Shown: positions 23,142 to 33,400, counted from the stretch's first letter. The stretch is DNA of 64,000 nt from Oscillospiraceae bacterium (GCA_009777235.1 WRMH01000013.1:1-64000), one strand, 5' to 3'. The notes: generated by a model from the letters alone, not told the origin. Program-made: numbers and translations.

Positions 23142-25151
23142 ATGAACAAAAAGCTGCCAAAACTACTGCAACCCGGCGTGCGGCTTCATTTTCTGCTGCT
23201 CTTTGTGCTGCTCATCATATTTGCGGTCGTCTCATATTTTCTGGGCGGCTACGGAAAAATTGCGGCGGCGGCACAGGCGGTTGCTATTGTTTTCGCCGCT
23301 GTTTATATAATTTACTCTACGAAAAGGCACACCGAAAGGCTTAGAAAATACTTGGTATCGCTGACAGACAGCATGGATTTGACCGTGCGGACTACGCCTT
23401 TGCCGGTACTCATCTACAACTCGCAAACGGGGGTGGTGGTATGGTCAAATGACAGGTTTGACAGACTGATAGGCGACGACGGCGGCGGTAAATCTTTTTT
23501 TGAAAGAAACATAACGGATATTATTCCCGATTACTCATGGGACTGGCTGCTCGACGGCAGAAGCGAATGTGAAGAGCCTGTTCCAATCGGCGAAAAACTG
23601 TATTGGGTGTATGGGAGCATTATGCTGTCCGAGCGGCAATATATCGCGATGACCTTTTGGATAGACGTTACAGAATACACGCAAATATGCCGCTCTTATG
23701 TTGACTCACGCCTTGTATTCGTCCTCTTGACGTTAGATAACTATGACGAGCTGCTCAAAGACTTGAGCGCGAAAGATAAATCCCTCTTACTTTCGGAAAT
23801 TGACGAGAAAATCAGCGCGTGGATAACGGGCAAGGACGGCTATCTGTGCAAATATGACAGAGACAGATACTTTTTTCTGTTTGAAGAGCGGTTTTTGGAA
23901 GATACCGTCAAAGACAATTTCTCAATTCTTGAGGACGTAGGCTCATGCACGGGAACAGGCGGAGCGTGCGCGACACTGAGTATCGGCATCGGAAAAGACG
24001 GCGTATCGCCGCAGGAAAGCTACCGGTTTGCGACGCTCGGTATGGAGATGGCTCTCAGCCGGGGTGGAAATCAGGCGGTTGTGAGAAACAGGTACGGGTT
24101 TGAGTTCTATGGCGGGAAACCTCAGCCGATAGAACGCCGGACAAAGGTCAAAGCCAGAGTCATGGCAAACGCGTTTGGAGAGCTTTTGAACGATGCTTCA
24201 AAAGTATTTGTCATGGGTCACAAAGGCGCGGATTATGATTCGATCGGCGCGGCAGCAGGGGTTTGCTGCATGGCTCGCGCAAAAAGCACGGCGGTGCGGA
24301 TTATCATCGGAGAAGCCGAAAGAGCCGTGCAAAAGGATTATATCAGCAGCTTTATGCAGCACCCGGAATATAACGGTGTTTTCATATCAGAACAAGACGC
24401 GATTTTGGAAGCGGATAAAAACACGCTCCTTGTCATTGTGGACACAAACAGGCCCGATCAGGTTGAATCAAACTCACTGCTCCTGTCCTGCACCCGCATA
24501 GCCGTCATTGACCATCACCGCCGCGCCGCCGATTATATAGAAAACGCGGTTTTAAACTTTCACGAGCCCTACGCTTCATCCAGCTCTGAGCTTGTCAGTG
24601 AAATGATGCAGCACCTTGTCGATCGCGGCGATATACTTCGCATAGAAGCCGATGCGCTGCTCGCCGGCATTGTGCTTGACACAAAAGGCTTTACGATGAA
24701 TACCGGCGGAGGAACATTTGACGCGGCGGCATATCTAAAGCGTGCCGGCGCGGACGCATCGGCGGTAAAACGCTTGCTTCAATCGGAATTTGATATTGTT
24801 TCGGCACGAAGCAGCCTTGTGCGAAACGCCGAGATATACAAAGACGGCATAGCAATAGCTATCGGAGGGGACAGTCAAAGCAGAACAAGTATCGCCCAGG
24901 CCGCAGATGAACTTTTGGAGATAAAAGGCGTGCGAGCCTCGTTTGCCGCGGCAAAAGCGGATAACACAGTATATATTTCGGGACGCAGCATCAGCGACGT
25001 AAACGTGCAGGTAATACTAGAAAAACTCGGCGGCGGCGGCAGTGCGGCTGCCGCGGGAGTACAGGCAAAAAACAGGGAGATAGACGAAGTGGAGCAGGAA
25101 CTCAAAAGCGCAATTGACGAATATGTCAAAAAACACGGCAAGAAGAATTGA
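23142..25151 (+). CDS. gdpP: c-di-AMP phosphodiesterase GdpP (DHH family)
   Basis: 669 residues from the ATG at 23142, chosen because the promoter places the RNA start near 23100. Two membrane helices lie near residues 10-60 (FLLLFVLLIIFAVVSYFL and AAAAQAVAIVFAAVYIIY). A PAS-like domain, a degenerate GGDEF domain (around residues 160-290), and a DHH domain (GHKGADYDSIGAAAG, IVDTNRPDQ, IDHHRRA) follow, and the DHHA1 domain ends in GGGGSAAAAGVQ. It hydrolyses the essential messenger c-di-AMP to pApA. It heads the gdpP-rplI-dnaB cluster, the usual order in Bacillota. Confidence 0.93.
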   Translation: MNKKLPKLLQPGVRLHFLLLFVLLIIFAVVSYFLGGYGKIAAAAQAVAIVFAAVYIIYSTKRHTERLRKYLVSLTDSMDLTVRTTPLPVLIYNSQTGVVVWSNDRFDRLIGDDGGGKSFFERNITDIIPDYSWDWLLDGRSECEEPVPIGEKLYWVYGSIMLSERQYIAMTFWIDVTEYTQICRSYVDSRLVFVLLTLDNYDELLKDLSAKDKSLLLSEIDEKISAWITGKDGYLCKYDRDRYFFLFEERFLEDTVKDNFSILEDVGSCTGTGGACATLSIGIGKDGVSPQESYRFATLGMEMALSRGGNQAVVRNRYGFEFYGGKPQPIERRTKVKARVMANAFGELLNDASKVFVMGHKGADYDSIGAAAGVCCMARAKSTAVRIIIGEAERAVQKDYISSFMQHPEYNGVFISEQDAILEADKNTLLVIVDTNRPDQVESNSLLLSCTRIAVIDHHRRAADYIENAVLNFHEPYASSSSELVSEMMQHLVDRGDILRIEADALLAGIVLDTKGFTMNTGGGTFDAAAYLKRAGADASAVKRLLQSEFDIVSARSSLVRNAEIYKDGIAIAIGGDSQSRTSIAQAADELLEIKGVRASFAAAKADNTVYISGRSISDVNVQVILEKLGGGGSAAAAGVQAKNREIDEVEQELKSAIDEYVKKHGKKN

Positions 25152-25293
25152 AATCGGACATAGAGGGCATAAATATCATTCCGATAGCGGAGCATGGACG
25201 CCCAGCGTCCGATCGTTTGCGCATGGATGACTGGGTTGATCGGGGAGGAATGTATTTATGACCGAAAACGAATAATACAAGGAGGAACATATA

Positions 25294-25743
25294 ATGAAAG
25301 TCATATTGAATGAAGATGTTAGAGGGCAAGGGCGCAAGGGTGAGCTTGTAAACGTATCTGACGGCTATGCCCGCAATTTTCTCATACCAAAAAAACTTGC
25401 GATGCCGGCAACGCCCGAGAACATAGCGGTTATGAAAAAACAAGATAAAGAGAGAAAAAGAAAATTTGAAGAAGATAAGGCAAACGCCGAGGCAACCCGC
25501 GCAAAACTCGAAGGCGTAATGATAAAGATAACGGCGCGATCCGGCGGCGAGGGCGGCAAATTGTTTGGATCGGTCACATCAAAAGAAATCGCCGATGAAC
25601 TTTTTTTGCAGCATAAGATAGAAATAGAAAAAAATAAAATCATACAAGACGAGCCGATCAAGTCTTTTGGTGTGCATGAGGTAAAATGCAAGCTCGGATT
25701 TGAAATAACCGGCACTATAAACGTAAACGTAGTGGAAAAATAA
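25294..25743 (+). CDS. rplI: 50S ribosomal protein L9
   Basis: 149 residues with MKVILNEDVRGQGRKGELVN and VSDGYARNFLIPKKLA, the N-terminal rRNA-binding signature of L9, then a long charged connecting helix (KKQDKERKRKFEEDKANAE) and the C-terminal domain (GGKLFGSVTSKEIADEL). AAGGAGGAAC precedes the ATG. The 142-base gap after gdpP holds no recognisable gene. Confidence 0.95.
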   Translation: MKVILNEDVRGQGRKGELVNVSDGYARNFLIPKKLAMPATPENIAVMKKQDKERKRKFEEDKANAEATRAKLEGVMIKITARSGGEGGKLFGSVTSKEIADELFLQHKIEIEKNKIIQDEPIKSFGVHEVKCKLGFEITGTINVNVVEK

Positions 25744-25816
25744 GTTAGCGAAAAAAAAAGCAAACGGCAGAGGACAATCCAAGCGGCCTTGAAAGCTAAG
25801 AAAAGGACTCAAAACT

Positions 25817-27169
25817 ATGGACGATTTATTAGACAGACGCATACCGCAAAGCATTGAAGCCGAACAAGCGGTGTTGGGCTCAATGCTCATAGACAGCCGA
25901 TGTATCGGCGACGTCATAGGGATAGTACGGTCTGAAGATTTTTACTCCACAATAAATAAAAGCATTTTTGAGACAATCTTTTCAATGTTTAACTTTGCAA
26001 AGCCGATAGACGCCGTGACGGTGCACGATCAAATGCAAAAAGACGGGGTAGCCGCCGAAGATTTGCGCGAATATTTGCGTGACCTCATGATGATAACCCC
26101 GACGACGGACAATGCTATCGAATACTCATGGATAGTCAGGGACAAGGCGATTTTGCGCGGCATTGCCGACGCGGGCTCGGAGATAAACGCAATGGCAATT
26201 TCCGGCGAAGGCGGCGCGGCGAGCATATTAGAAGCGGCGGAGCAAAAAGTGTACAGGCTGCGCTCGGGCAGCAGCAGAAGCGAGATAGAGGACATCTCAA
26301 TAATATTGCGCGACGTATACAAGCAAATATCGGATGCCGCCAAAGCGGGTGTCGGAATACCCGGACTTTCGACCGGGTTTATAGACCTTGACAGAATTAT
26401 CATGGGACTTAACAAGTCGGACTTTATCATCATTGCATCCAGACCCGGCATGGGAAAAACAAGTATCGCGCTCAATATCGCGCTCTATGCCGCCAGAAAA
26501 TCGGGCAAAACCGTTGCCGTATTTTCGCTCGAAATGTCGCGGGAACAGCTTGCGATGAGGCTTTTGTCATCTTCGTCCTACGTTGACGGAAAAAAACTGC
26601 AAACAGGCAGAATAAATGATGATGAATGGAGCCGCCTCGCGGACGCGGCCGCGCTCATCAGCGAATCCAAGCTCAAGATAAACGACGACGCCTCGCTCAC
26701 AGTCTCCGAAATGAACGCCCAATGCAGACGCATAAATGACTTGGGATTGGTCGTCATTGACTATATGCAGCTTATGTCGGCGGCGACCAACGAACGCGCT
26801 TACAGAGGAGAAAACCGTGTGCAGATAGTCGGTGAAATAAGCCGGGCCATGAAAGTCATGGCAAAAGAGCTAAATGTCCCGGTTATATGCCTGTCGCAAT
26901 TAAACCGTGAAAGCGATAAGAGAAAAGGGGACGACAAGAGGCCGCAGCTTTCCGATCTCCGCGAATCCGGCTCTATCGAACAAGACACGGATGTTGTCAT
27001 GGGGCTTTACAGGGATGATTATTACAACTCCGAGTCGGAGTTTCCAAACATCGCCGAATGTATAGTTTTGAAAAATCGCCGGGGTGAAACCGGAACGGTC
27101 AACCTGCGATGGGACCCGGAATATACAAACTTCTCATCAATCGAAAGATATCACGACGAAGAGTTTTAA
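25817..27169 (+). CDS. dnaB: Replicative DNA helicase
   Basis: 450 residues. The N-terminal domain has PQSIEAEQAVLGSMLIDSR; the RecA-like motor begins about residue 175 with GIPGLSTGFIDLDRIIMGL, Walker A ASRPGMGKTS, VAVFSLEMSREQLAMRLLSS, Walker B LVVIDYMQLM, LSQLNRESDKR and DLRESGSIEQDTDVVMGLYR. This is the DnaB/DnaC hexameric fork helicase. AAGGAC precedes the ATG. The frame is complete and no intein interrupts the usual site after the P-loop. Confidence 0.95.
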   Translation: MDDLLDRRIPQSIEAEQAVLGSMLIDSRCIGDVIGIVRSEDFYSTINKSIFETIFSMFNFAKPIDAVTVHDQMQKDGVAAEDLREYLRDLMMITPTTDNAIEYSWIVRDKAILRGIADAGSEINAMAISGEGGAASILEAAEQKVYRLRSGSSRSEIEDISIILRDVYKQISDAAKAGVGIPGLSTGFIDLDRIIMGLNKSDFIIIASRPGMGKTSIALNIALYAARKSGKTVAVFSLEMSREQLAMRLLSSSSYVDGKKLQTGRINDDEWSRLADAAALISESKLKINDDASLTVSEMNAQCRRINDLGLVVIDYMQLMSAATNERAYRGENRVQIVGEISRAMKVMAKELNVPVICLSQLNRESDKRKGDDKRPQLSDLRESGSIEQDTDVVMGLYRDDYYNSESEFPNIAECIVLKNRRGETGTVNLRWDPEYTNFSSIERYHDEEF

Positions 27170-27217
27170 AGAATCAGCATTTCGGCGGGCGCGAAGGAAA
27201 AGGAATCAGCATTAGAA

Positions 27218-28624
27218 ATGATAGAGGAAATTTTGGAGTTTGCAAATGAGCATGATATGCTCCCAAAAAAAGGTTCGGTACTCGTATGCGTATCGGGCGG
27301 AGCTGATTCTATGTGCCTGCTTGAAGTGATGAGGCATATATCGTATGAATACGGATTTGAGATAGCCGCGGTTCATTATAACCATAGGCTGCGCGGGGAG
27401 GAATCGGACCGTGACGAAACCTTTGTGATGAACGTATGCCAAACGCATGGGATACCGTTTTATTCCGCAGGCAGTGATGTGGCGGGATACGCGAAAAGGC
27501 ACGGCATCGGTATAGAAGAAGCCGCCCGAGACATACGGTATGGATTTTTTCGCGAAACAGCGGAGAAAATCGGAGCGGAGCGCATAGCCACAGCTCACAC
27601 GAAAAATGACAATACGGAAACAATGCTGATGAATTTTGTGCGCGGCACGGGGGCAAACGGCATGGCGGGAATACCTCCGGTCAGAGATGAGGTAATCCGC
27701 CCGCTGCTTGGCGTCACGCGAAAACAAGTCATGGAATTTCTGACCGTGCGCGGCATTTCATATATGGAGGACTCAACAAACAGCCTTGACATTTACACGC
27801 GAAATAAAATCAGGATAAACGTGATCCCGCAGCTCGAAAGTATCAATCCCCGCCTTAACGAAGCGGCGTTTGCGGCGTCCCAGCTTTTTCGCGAGGACGA
27901 AGAGTTTATCTCAGATATAGCCGATTTATTTATAAAAGATTGCTGTATGGGGCTCACGGCCAACGCGGCAGACCTTGCAATACTGCCTTTTTCGGTTTCG
28001 TCCCGGGTCATCAGGAAGCTGTACGAGCAAGGGTCGTTATCACACAAGCATGTCCGGGATATTTTGGATTTATGCGCAAATGAAAATCCGTCCGCGCAGA
28101 TTTCCCTGCCGGGAATGACCGTTTACCGGGAATATGACCGTATCATATTTGACCCGGAACAAATGCCGGGCGACTCGCAGTTTGCGCCGGTCTATCCTAA
28201 AGATGGGGATAACATCACAATTTTTATGCTGGGGCTGGACATATCGTGCAAAACTGTCATATATGACGAAAAACGCCTCTTTGAGAATGGGGACGGCAAT
28301 GTTTACAAACCTTTTACATTATTCTTGTTCAAAAGTATTGACATATGTGGTAAAATAACCGTCAGACCCCGCAAAGAAGGAGATTTGATAAAGCTAAAAG
28401 GCACAGGCGGCACCAAAACGCTAAAAAAGCTATTTATCGAAAGGAAAATACCCACCCGAAAAAGAGCGCTTGTTCCGGTTATTTGTGATGATGAAGGCGT
28501 GCTTGGCGTTTATGGCATAGGGATTTCACAAAGAGCCGTCCCAAAACAGGGCGACAGCGCGGTGCTTATCAGCTTTAAGGAAACTGACAAAAGCGCATCG
28601 GCGCATAATGCCCGCAAGAATTAA
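27218..28624 (+). CDS. tilS: tRNA(Ile)-lysidine synthase
   Basis: 468 residues. PP-loop CVSGGADSMCLLEVM near residues 25-40, HYNHRLRGEESDRDE, TAHTKNDNTETMLMNFVRGTG and RPLLGVTRKQVMEFL mark the catalytic domain; the C-terminal domain has KITVRPRKEGDLIKLKGTGG and KKLFIERKIPTRKR. It attaches lysine to C34 of the CAU-anticodon tRNA-Ile so that AUA is read as isoleucine. It is followed by hpt and ftsH, as in most Bacillota. Confidence 0.93.
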   Translation: MIEEILEFANEHDMLPKKGSVLVCVSGGADSMCLLEVMRHISYEYGFEIAAVHYNHRLRGEESDRDETFVMNVCQTHGIPFYSAGSDVAGYAKRHGIGIEEAARDIRYGFFRETAEKIGAERIATAHTKNDNTETMLMNFVRGTGANGMAGIPPVRDEVIRPLLGVTRKQVMEFLTVRGISYMEDSTNSLDIYTRNKIRINVIPQLESINPRLNEAAFAASQLFREDEEFISDIADLFIKDCCMGLTANAADLAILPFSVSSRVIRKLYEQGSLSHKHVRDILDLCANENPSAQISLPGMTVYREYDRIIFDPEQMPGDSQFAPVYPKDGDNITIFMLGLDISCKTVIYDEKRLFENGDGNVYKPFTLFLFKSIDICGKITVRPRKEGDLIKLKGTGGTKTLKKLFIERKIPTRKRALVPVICDDEGVLGVYGIGISQRAVPKQGDSAVLISFKETDKSASAHNARKN

Positions 28625-28652
28625 TATTTATGGGCGTGCAAGGAGATATATC

Positions 28653-29192
28653 TTGAAAGACGATATTGAGAGAATTTTATTTACCGAGGAGCAAATATCC
28701 AAGCGGATCGCCGAGCTTGGCGAGCAAATCACAAACGAGTATGCCGGGCGGAAAATCATGCTTATCGGGGTGCTGAAAGGCTGCTATGTTTTTCTTGCGG
28801 ATTTATCAAGAAAAATCAATCTGGAAAGTGAGATCGTGTTTTTGTCGGCGTCGTCTTATGGGTTTTCGTCGGTGACATCAGGAAAAGTAAATGTCGAAAC
28901 GAACATAGGATTTGAAGTAAAAGACAAGCATGTGATAATAATAGAAGATATTTTAGACACAGGCGTCACGCTCACGGCATTGCACGCACTGGTCGTCAAA
29001 AGAGGACCCGCGTCGCTCAAAATATGCGCCTTCTTAGACAAACCGGAAAGGCGAGACATGCCTTTAACCGCAGATTATACGGGCTTTATTTGCCCGAACG
29101 AGTTTGTGGTCGGATATGGACTCGACTATGCGGAGAAATATCGCAATCTGCCGTATATAGCGGTGTTAAAGCCCGAAAAGTACGGCATCTAA
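28653..29192 (+). CDS. hpt: Hypoxanthine phosphoribosyltransferase
   Basis: About 179 residues from the TTG at 28653, which has AGGAG at eight bases; an open extension upstream overlaps tilS and has no ribosome site. The PRPP-binding loop is IIIEDILDTGVTL, the substrate lysine lies in LKICAFLDKPERR, and LIGVLKGCYVFLADL and GYGLDYAEKYRNLPYI are also family marks. It salvages hypoxanthine and guanine to IMP and GMP, of interest here because guaA lacks its glutaminase. Confidence 0.93.
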   Translation: MKDDIERILFTEEQISKRIAELGEQITNEYAGRKIMLIGVLKGCYVFLADLSRKINLESEIVFLSASSYGFSSVTSGKVNVETNIGFEVKDKHVIIIEDILDTGVTLTALHALVVKRGPASLKICAFLDKPERRDMPLTADYTGFICPNEFVVGYGLDYAEKYRNLPYIAVLKPEKYGI

Positions 29193-29218
29193 AAAAACGA
29201 TAAACAGGAGAAAGATTA

Positions 29219-31252
29219 TTGAACATAAAGAAGGGTAAAAGCCCGCGCGAGATTGGGTTGTACATTTTAATATTGGTAGTCATACTTTCCGCATTTTACC
29301 TCATGTATCAGCCGGGCGGCGTCTCGAGCGCAGAGGTGAGCTATTCAGAGCTTGTAGGGTTTTTCTTGAGAGATCAAGTGAGGACGTTCAACATTGACGG
29401 CAACAATAAAGTCACAGCCGACCTTACGGTAAACTATAAGGATACGGGCAGTCCGAAAATCACACATAACTTGCTCGATATATATATCTTCCATGAAGAT
29501 GTCGGAGACGTGTTGCTCGACAAAATAAGGCGCAACGGAAACAGCGGTTTTGGCGAAGAACAGTTTGTGTATGACCTTGAGCCGGGATATAGATTCCCGT
29601 GGTGGGTGTCAATAATCCCGTATGTCATACTCATAGGAGTATTTATCTTCATCTGGAACGCAATGATGAGCCGCTCGGGTATGGGCGGTGACAAGGGCGC
29701 GATGAAGTTCGGGAGGGCAAGGACACGCGTTGCCGGAGACGAAAAGAAGAAAATAACATTCGCGGACGTTGCCGGAGCCGAAGAAGAAAAAGAGGAATTG
29801 AGCGAGATCGTTGATTTCCTCAAAGGTCCGCAGAAATACATCACAATCGGTGCGCGCATACCAAAAGGAGTGCTGCTCGTCGGGCCTCCCGGAACGGGTA
29901 AAACCCTCATAGCAAAGGCGGTCGCGGGGGAGGCCGGAGTCCAGTTTTTGTCAATTTCCGGCTCGGATTTTGTAGAGCTGTATGTCGGCGTCGGAGCGTC
30001 GCGTGTGCGCGATCTGTTTGATCAGGCGAAGAAAGCCGCCCCGTCAATCATATTCATTGACGAAATTGACGCCGTAGGCCGCCAGCGCGGAGCCGGGCTC
30101 GGCGGGGGGCATGACGAACGCGAACAAACGCTAAACCAGCTCCTTGTCGAAATGGACGGCTTTACCACAAACGAAGGCGTAATCATCATAGCGGCCACAA
30201 ACCGCGCCGACATCTTAGACAGCGCGCTGTTGAGACCCGGTCGTTTTGACCGTCAGGTCTACATAGGGCTGCCTGATATCAAGGGGCGCGAGGAAATTTT
30301 AAAGGTACATTCAAAAGGGAAAATCCTTGGCGAGGACATAAACCTTGCGGAGATCGCAAAAGGCACGATAGGATTTACGGGCGCGGATTTGGAAAACCTG
30401 CTCAACGAAGCGGCGCTTCTTGCCGCGCGCAAAGACAGCCGCTTTATAACCATGCCGGACATCGAAGAAGCCACGCTAAAAGTCATGGCGGGGCCGGAGA
30501 AAAAGAGCCGGGTCGTCACCGAAAAAAGCCGCCGTATTACGGCATATCACGAAGCCGGACACGCAATCGCGTCTTTTCATCTCGAACATGTTGACCCGGT
30601 GCATCTTGTCACCATCATACCGCGCGGACAAGCGGGAGGCATGACGGTTTACCGTCCGCAAGAGGACAAGGACTATACGTCGCGCAAGGAAATGTTTGAG
30701 CGTATAGTGTCAATGCTTGGAGGGCGCGTAGCGGAGCGGATATTCCTTGACGATATTTCTACCGGAGCCGGAAGCGATATTCAGCACGCAAGCGCGCTTG
30801 CCCGCAGCATGGTCATGAAATACGGTATGAGTGACGCAATCGGCCCGATTTCGTTTGACGACAGCAGCCGCAGCGTATTTATTGGACGTGATTTTTCGAC
30901 GACAAAGAGTTATTCCGAAAAGACGGCCGCCGCAATTGACGACGAAGTCAAGGCCATCTTCGACTCGGCAAACGAGATATGCGAAGAAATACTTACGGAA
31001 AACCGCGAGCTTGTGGAAAAGGCCGTAGCTGTTTTGCTTGAGTTTGAGACGATTGACGGGGATGACTTTAAGTATTTTTGCGAAAATGGGGGCAAGATGC
31101 CGCCTAAAAAAATAAAACCGGAAAATCAAACACAAACAGGATACGGGGACGATTCGGGCATATCGGGTGATGACCCGTCGGGCAAGGATGAGAAAAAGGA
31201 ATTTCCGAACGTACCAGACCTTGGCAGCTTTTTTGGCGGAAAGATAGAATGA
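29219..31252 (+). CDS. ftsH: ATP-dependent zinc metalloprotease FtsH
   Basis: 677 residues from a TTG start behind CAGGAG. A membrane helix lies near residues 12-30, an extracytoplasmic domain follows, then a second helix near 125-147 ([18 protein letters not shown]). The AAA module has [34 protein letters not shown] and [20 protein letters not shown]; the protease zinc site is HEAGHA. The C-terminal tail after the protease is longer and more acidic/polar than usual ([20 protein letters not shown]). It degrades misfolded membrane and regulatory proteins. Its stop overlaps the next gene by 4 bases. Confidence 0.95.
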   Translation: MNIKKGKSPREIGLYILILVVILSAFYLMYQPGGVSSAEVSYSELVGFFLRDQVRTFNIDGNNKVTADLTVNYKDTGSPKITHNLLDIYIFHEDVGDVLLDKIRRNGNSGFGEEQFVYDLEPGYRFPWWVSIIPYVILIGVFIFIWNAMMSRSGMGGDKGAMKFGRARTRVAGDEKKKITFADVAGAEEEKEELSEIVDFLKGPQKYITIGARIPKGVLLVGPPGTGKTLIAKAVAGEAGVQFLSISGSDFVELYVGVGASRVRDLFDQAKKAAPSIIFIDEIDAVGRQRGAGLGGGHDEREQTLNQLLVEMDGFTTNEGVIIIAATNRADILDSALLRPGRFDRQVYIGLPDIKGREEILKVHSKGKILGEDINLAEIAKGTIGFTGADLENLLNEAALLAARKDSRFITMPDIEEATLKVMAGPEKKSRVVTEKSRRITAYHEAGHAIASFHLEHVDPVHLVTIIPRGQAGGMTVYRPQEDKDYTSRKEMFERIVSMLGGRVAERIFLDDISTGAGSDIQHASALARSMVMKYGMSDAIGPISFDDSSRSVFIGRDFSTTKSYSEKTAAAIDDEVKAIFDSANEICEEILTENRELVEKAVAVLLEFETIDGDDFKYFCENGGKMPPKKIKPENQTQTGYGDDSGISGDDPSGKDEKKEFPNVPDLGSFFGGKIE

Positions 31253-32019
31253 GAAAGACAATAAAAGCGGGTATAAGTATAGCTTTGCTGACTGCTATTG
31301 CGCTTTTTACGCTCGCCTCATGCGGACCTTCAAATGTTGTTTTTTCGGTTGATGATGTTTACGGAAGCGTGATCGGAGGTCTGGCGGGTACGCCCTCATA
31401 TCGTCTCGCAACCGAATACGGCACGGCAAGAGCCTATTATTCGGCGGAGCAAATGATGGTAGATTTACGCGCGGGCTTGCTGGATTGCGTAATAATGGAG
31501 GGCTCTACGGCGGCGGAACTCGTATCGGGCACATCAGGAGTCAGAGTTTTGTATGAGCCGCTGGTCGAATATGACCTTTGCTTTGCCGTACCTAAGGAAA
31601 ACACAAGGCTGCTCACAGCCGTAAATGACGCTCTTGGCACACTGAACCGAAACGGTACGCTCAGGGGGTTATATAACAAATATTTTGCGGGCAGGAGCTA
31701 TACATACACCTCGACGCCCCCCGACGAGCCGCGCACGGCGACGCTCATAGTCGCGCTGCCGCCCGACTCGCCGCCTTTTTCGTACAAAGACGATGAAGGC
31801 AGATTTGTCGGAATGGATGTTGAAATGGCGGTGGCGGTGGGCGATATATTGGGTGTAGATATTAGGGTACTCGAATATGATTCGTGGGAGCTTGCCGTCG
31901 CCGTTTGGCACGGAAAAGCCGATCTTGCCCTCGGTTGGCATCCGGGCGAAGGAGAGGGCATAGTAAATATGTCAGAGCCGTATGCTACGGTCATTCAGTC
32001 TATAATCGTGAGGAGGTAA
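31249..32019 (+). CDS. Solute-binding lipoprotein with circularly permuted SBP_bac_3 fold
   Basis: 256 residues with a lipoprotein signal (LLTAIALFTLASC, cysteine at about 25). In family-3 solute-binding proteins the order is N-lobe then C-lobe. Here the C-lobe comes first (GGLAGTPSYRLATEYG, YYSAEQMMVDLRAGLLDCVI, EYDLCFAVPKEN, NGTLRGLYNKYFAG at about 45-147), and the N-lobe follows (ATLIVALPPDSPPFSYKDDE, FVGMDVEMAVAVGDILGVDI, GKADLALGWHPG, VNMSEPY at about 163-250). Such proteins bind amino acids or other small polar ligands at the cell surface. No ABC permease or ATPase is adjacent; the gene is coupled to ftsH by a 4-base overlap, which suggests a sensing role. Confidence 0.75.
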   Translation: MRKTIKAGISIALLTAIALFTLASCGPSNVVFSVDDVYGSVIGGLAGTPSYRLATEYGTARAYYSAEQMMVDLRAGLLDCVIMEGSTAAELVSGTSGVRVLYEPLVEYDLCFAVPKENTRLLTAVNDALGTLNRNGTLRGLYNKYFAGRSYTYTSTPPDEPRTATLIVALPPDSPPFSYKDDEGRFVGMDVEMAVAVGDILGVDIRVLEYDSWELAVAVWHGKADLALGWHPGEGEGIVNMSEPYATVIQSIIVRR

Positions 32020-32024
32020 GTTTG

Positions 32025-33347
32025 ATGAACATAACATGGCTGCTTGAACAAGGGCCTTGCCGGGACTTTGCCGCGGGGGAAGAAATTCCATGCTCCGCCG
32101 GCGCGGATAACGGCAATAAAGCAATGTATATACTGCTCTCGGGCAGTGTTGAGGCAATTGATAAAAACGCGTCCGGCACTGCGCCCGGCGGAGCGTTTGT
32201 CATTGCGCCCGGAGATGTGTTTGGCGGACGCGAATATTTTATAGGAGCTTGTGATTTTACATATATTGCAAGCGGGGACGTGACGGTCTATTTGCTGACG
32301 AAAGAATCTTTTGATGAATTGTCATGGTCGCATCCCGAAGTATTGTTTGAGATATTGCGCAGCGCATACTCAATGCCTGTACTTTCAAAAACACAAGCAG
32401 CCGCAAAGTCCGTGCCGCAAACTGCCGTTCCAAAGCCCGCTGCCGTTTCTAAGCCCGCGCCCGCAGCCGTGCAAAAGCCCACACCGCAAGCCGCCGTTCC
32501 TAAACCCGTGCCTCACGCCGCCGCAAAGCCTACGCCACCCGCCGCCGCGCCAAAACCGGCACCGCCCGCCGCTGCTGTGCAAAAGCCCATGCCGCAAGCA
32601 GGAGGAGAAATAAGCGGGGGGATATTCCCGGCAGGCCACATGCAATATGAAAATACGGGTTTGACATTCAACGACAAACTTATTTTCCCGAAAGAATATA
32701 AATGCCCATACTGCTCGAAGCCGTTTCAAGACTACCGGGTATTTCGCACAAAACTATTTGAAGCACAGCCGATGCGCTATGATTTGCGCAGAATTTTCAG
32801 AGATTTTCATGTCGAGTGGTTTGATGTGTTGACGTGTTCAAACTGCCTGTTTAGCACGTTCCATAACTATTTTACAGAACCAAAGCCGCTCCGCAAGACG
32901 GAAATAGAAGGCGGCCTTAACGCCGCCCGCGCAACCGTGCATATGGACACATCCTCTGTACGGGATATAAACTATGTATTCACATCTCACTACCTCGCGC
33001 TCTTGTGCGCCGCCGCCTATCCGACGATGAGCCGGCAAATAAGCGCGAAACTATGGGGAAATCTCAGTTGGCTCTATGAAGACGTCGCGGATAATAATAT
33101 GGAAAAGATGGCGGCACAGAAAGCGGCGGATGCTTATGAGCGCGTCTATACGGAGAGCCGGCTGACTCCGGTGCAGGAGCAAATAACCTGTTTGTCAATA
33201 GCGGGTATGCAGCACCGCGCAGGCATAGATAAGCACCTTAGAAAGTTTTTGTTTACGGTAAAAACACAAAAGATGGGGGACAAACTTTACGCAAAGCTCG
33301 CGGAAGATTTTATGTACGAACTCAAAATCGCGCAAGAAGAAGAGTGA
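32025..33347 (+). CDS. Cyclic-nucleotide-binding-like domain plus DUF2225 protein
   Basis: 440 residues from the ATG at 32025, which follows AGGAGG. Residues 1-115 resemble a cNMP-binding beta-roll (GNKAMYILLSGSVEAIDKNA, FVIAPGDVFGGREYF). Residues about 125-200 are a low-complexity linker of PKPA/PKPT/PAAA units with repeated QKPxPQA. From about 225 the DUF2225 domain begins: YKCPYCSKPFQDYRVF and VLTCSNCLFSTFHNYF give two Cys-x2-Cys pairs, and helical repeats follow. The phosphate-binding arginine of true cAMP receptors is not evident, so ligand binding is doubtful. It lies between the permuted binding protein and radA. Function unknown. Confidence 0.75.
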   Translation: MNITWLLEQGPCRDFAAGEEIPCSAGADNGNKAMYILLSGSVEAIDKNASGTAPGGAFVIAPGDVFGGREYFIGACDFTYIASGDVTVYLLTKESFDELSWSHPEVLFEILRSAYSMPVLSKTQAAAKSVPQTAVPKPAAVSKPAPAAVQKPTPQAAVPKPVPHAAAKPTPPAAAPKPAPPAAAVQKPMPQAGGEISGGIFPAGHMQYENTGLTFNDKLIFPKEYKCPYCSKPFQDYRVFRTKLFEAQPMRYDLRRIFRDFHVEWFDVLTCSNCLFSTFHNYFTEPKPLRKTEIEGGLNAARATVHMDTSSVRDINYVFTSHYLALLCAAAYPTMSRQISAKLWGNLSWLYEDVADNNMEKMAAQKAADAYERVYTESRLTPVQEQITCLSIAGMQHRAGIDKHLRKFLFTVKTQKMGDKLYAKLAEDFMYELKIAQEEE

Positions 33348-33400
33348 GAGGACGTTGGCAAGCGGATTCAAAGGCGAGGCAGCTATGGTGAAAGGCGGCA

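Noticed and set aside
25152-25293. Promoter before rplI (TTGAAA with TAAATA)
   Set aside because: The spacer is 16 bases and the boxes are weak; readthrough from gdpP is as likely.
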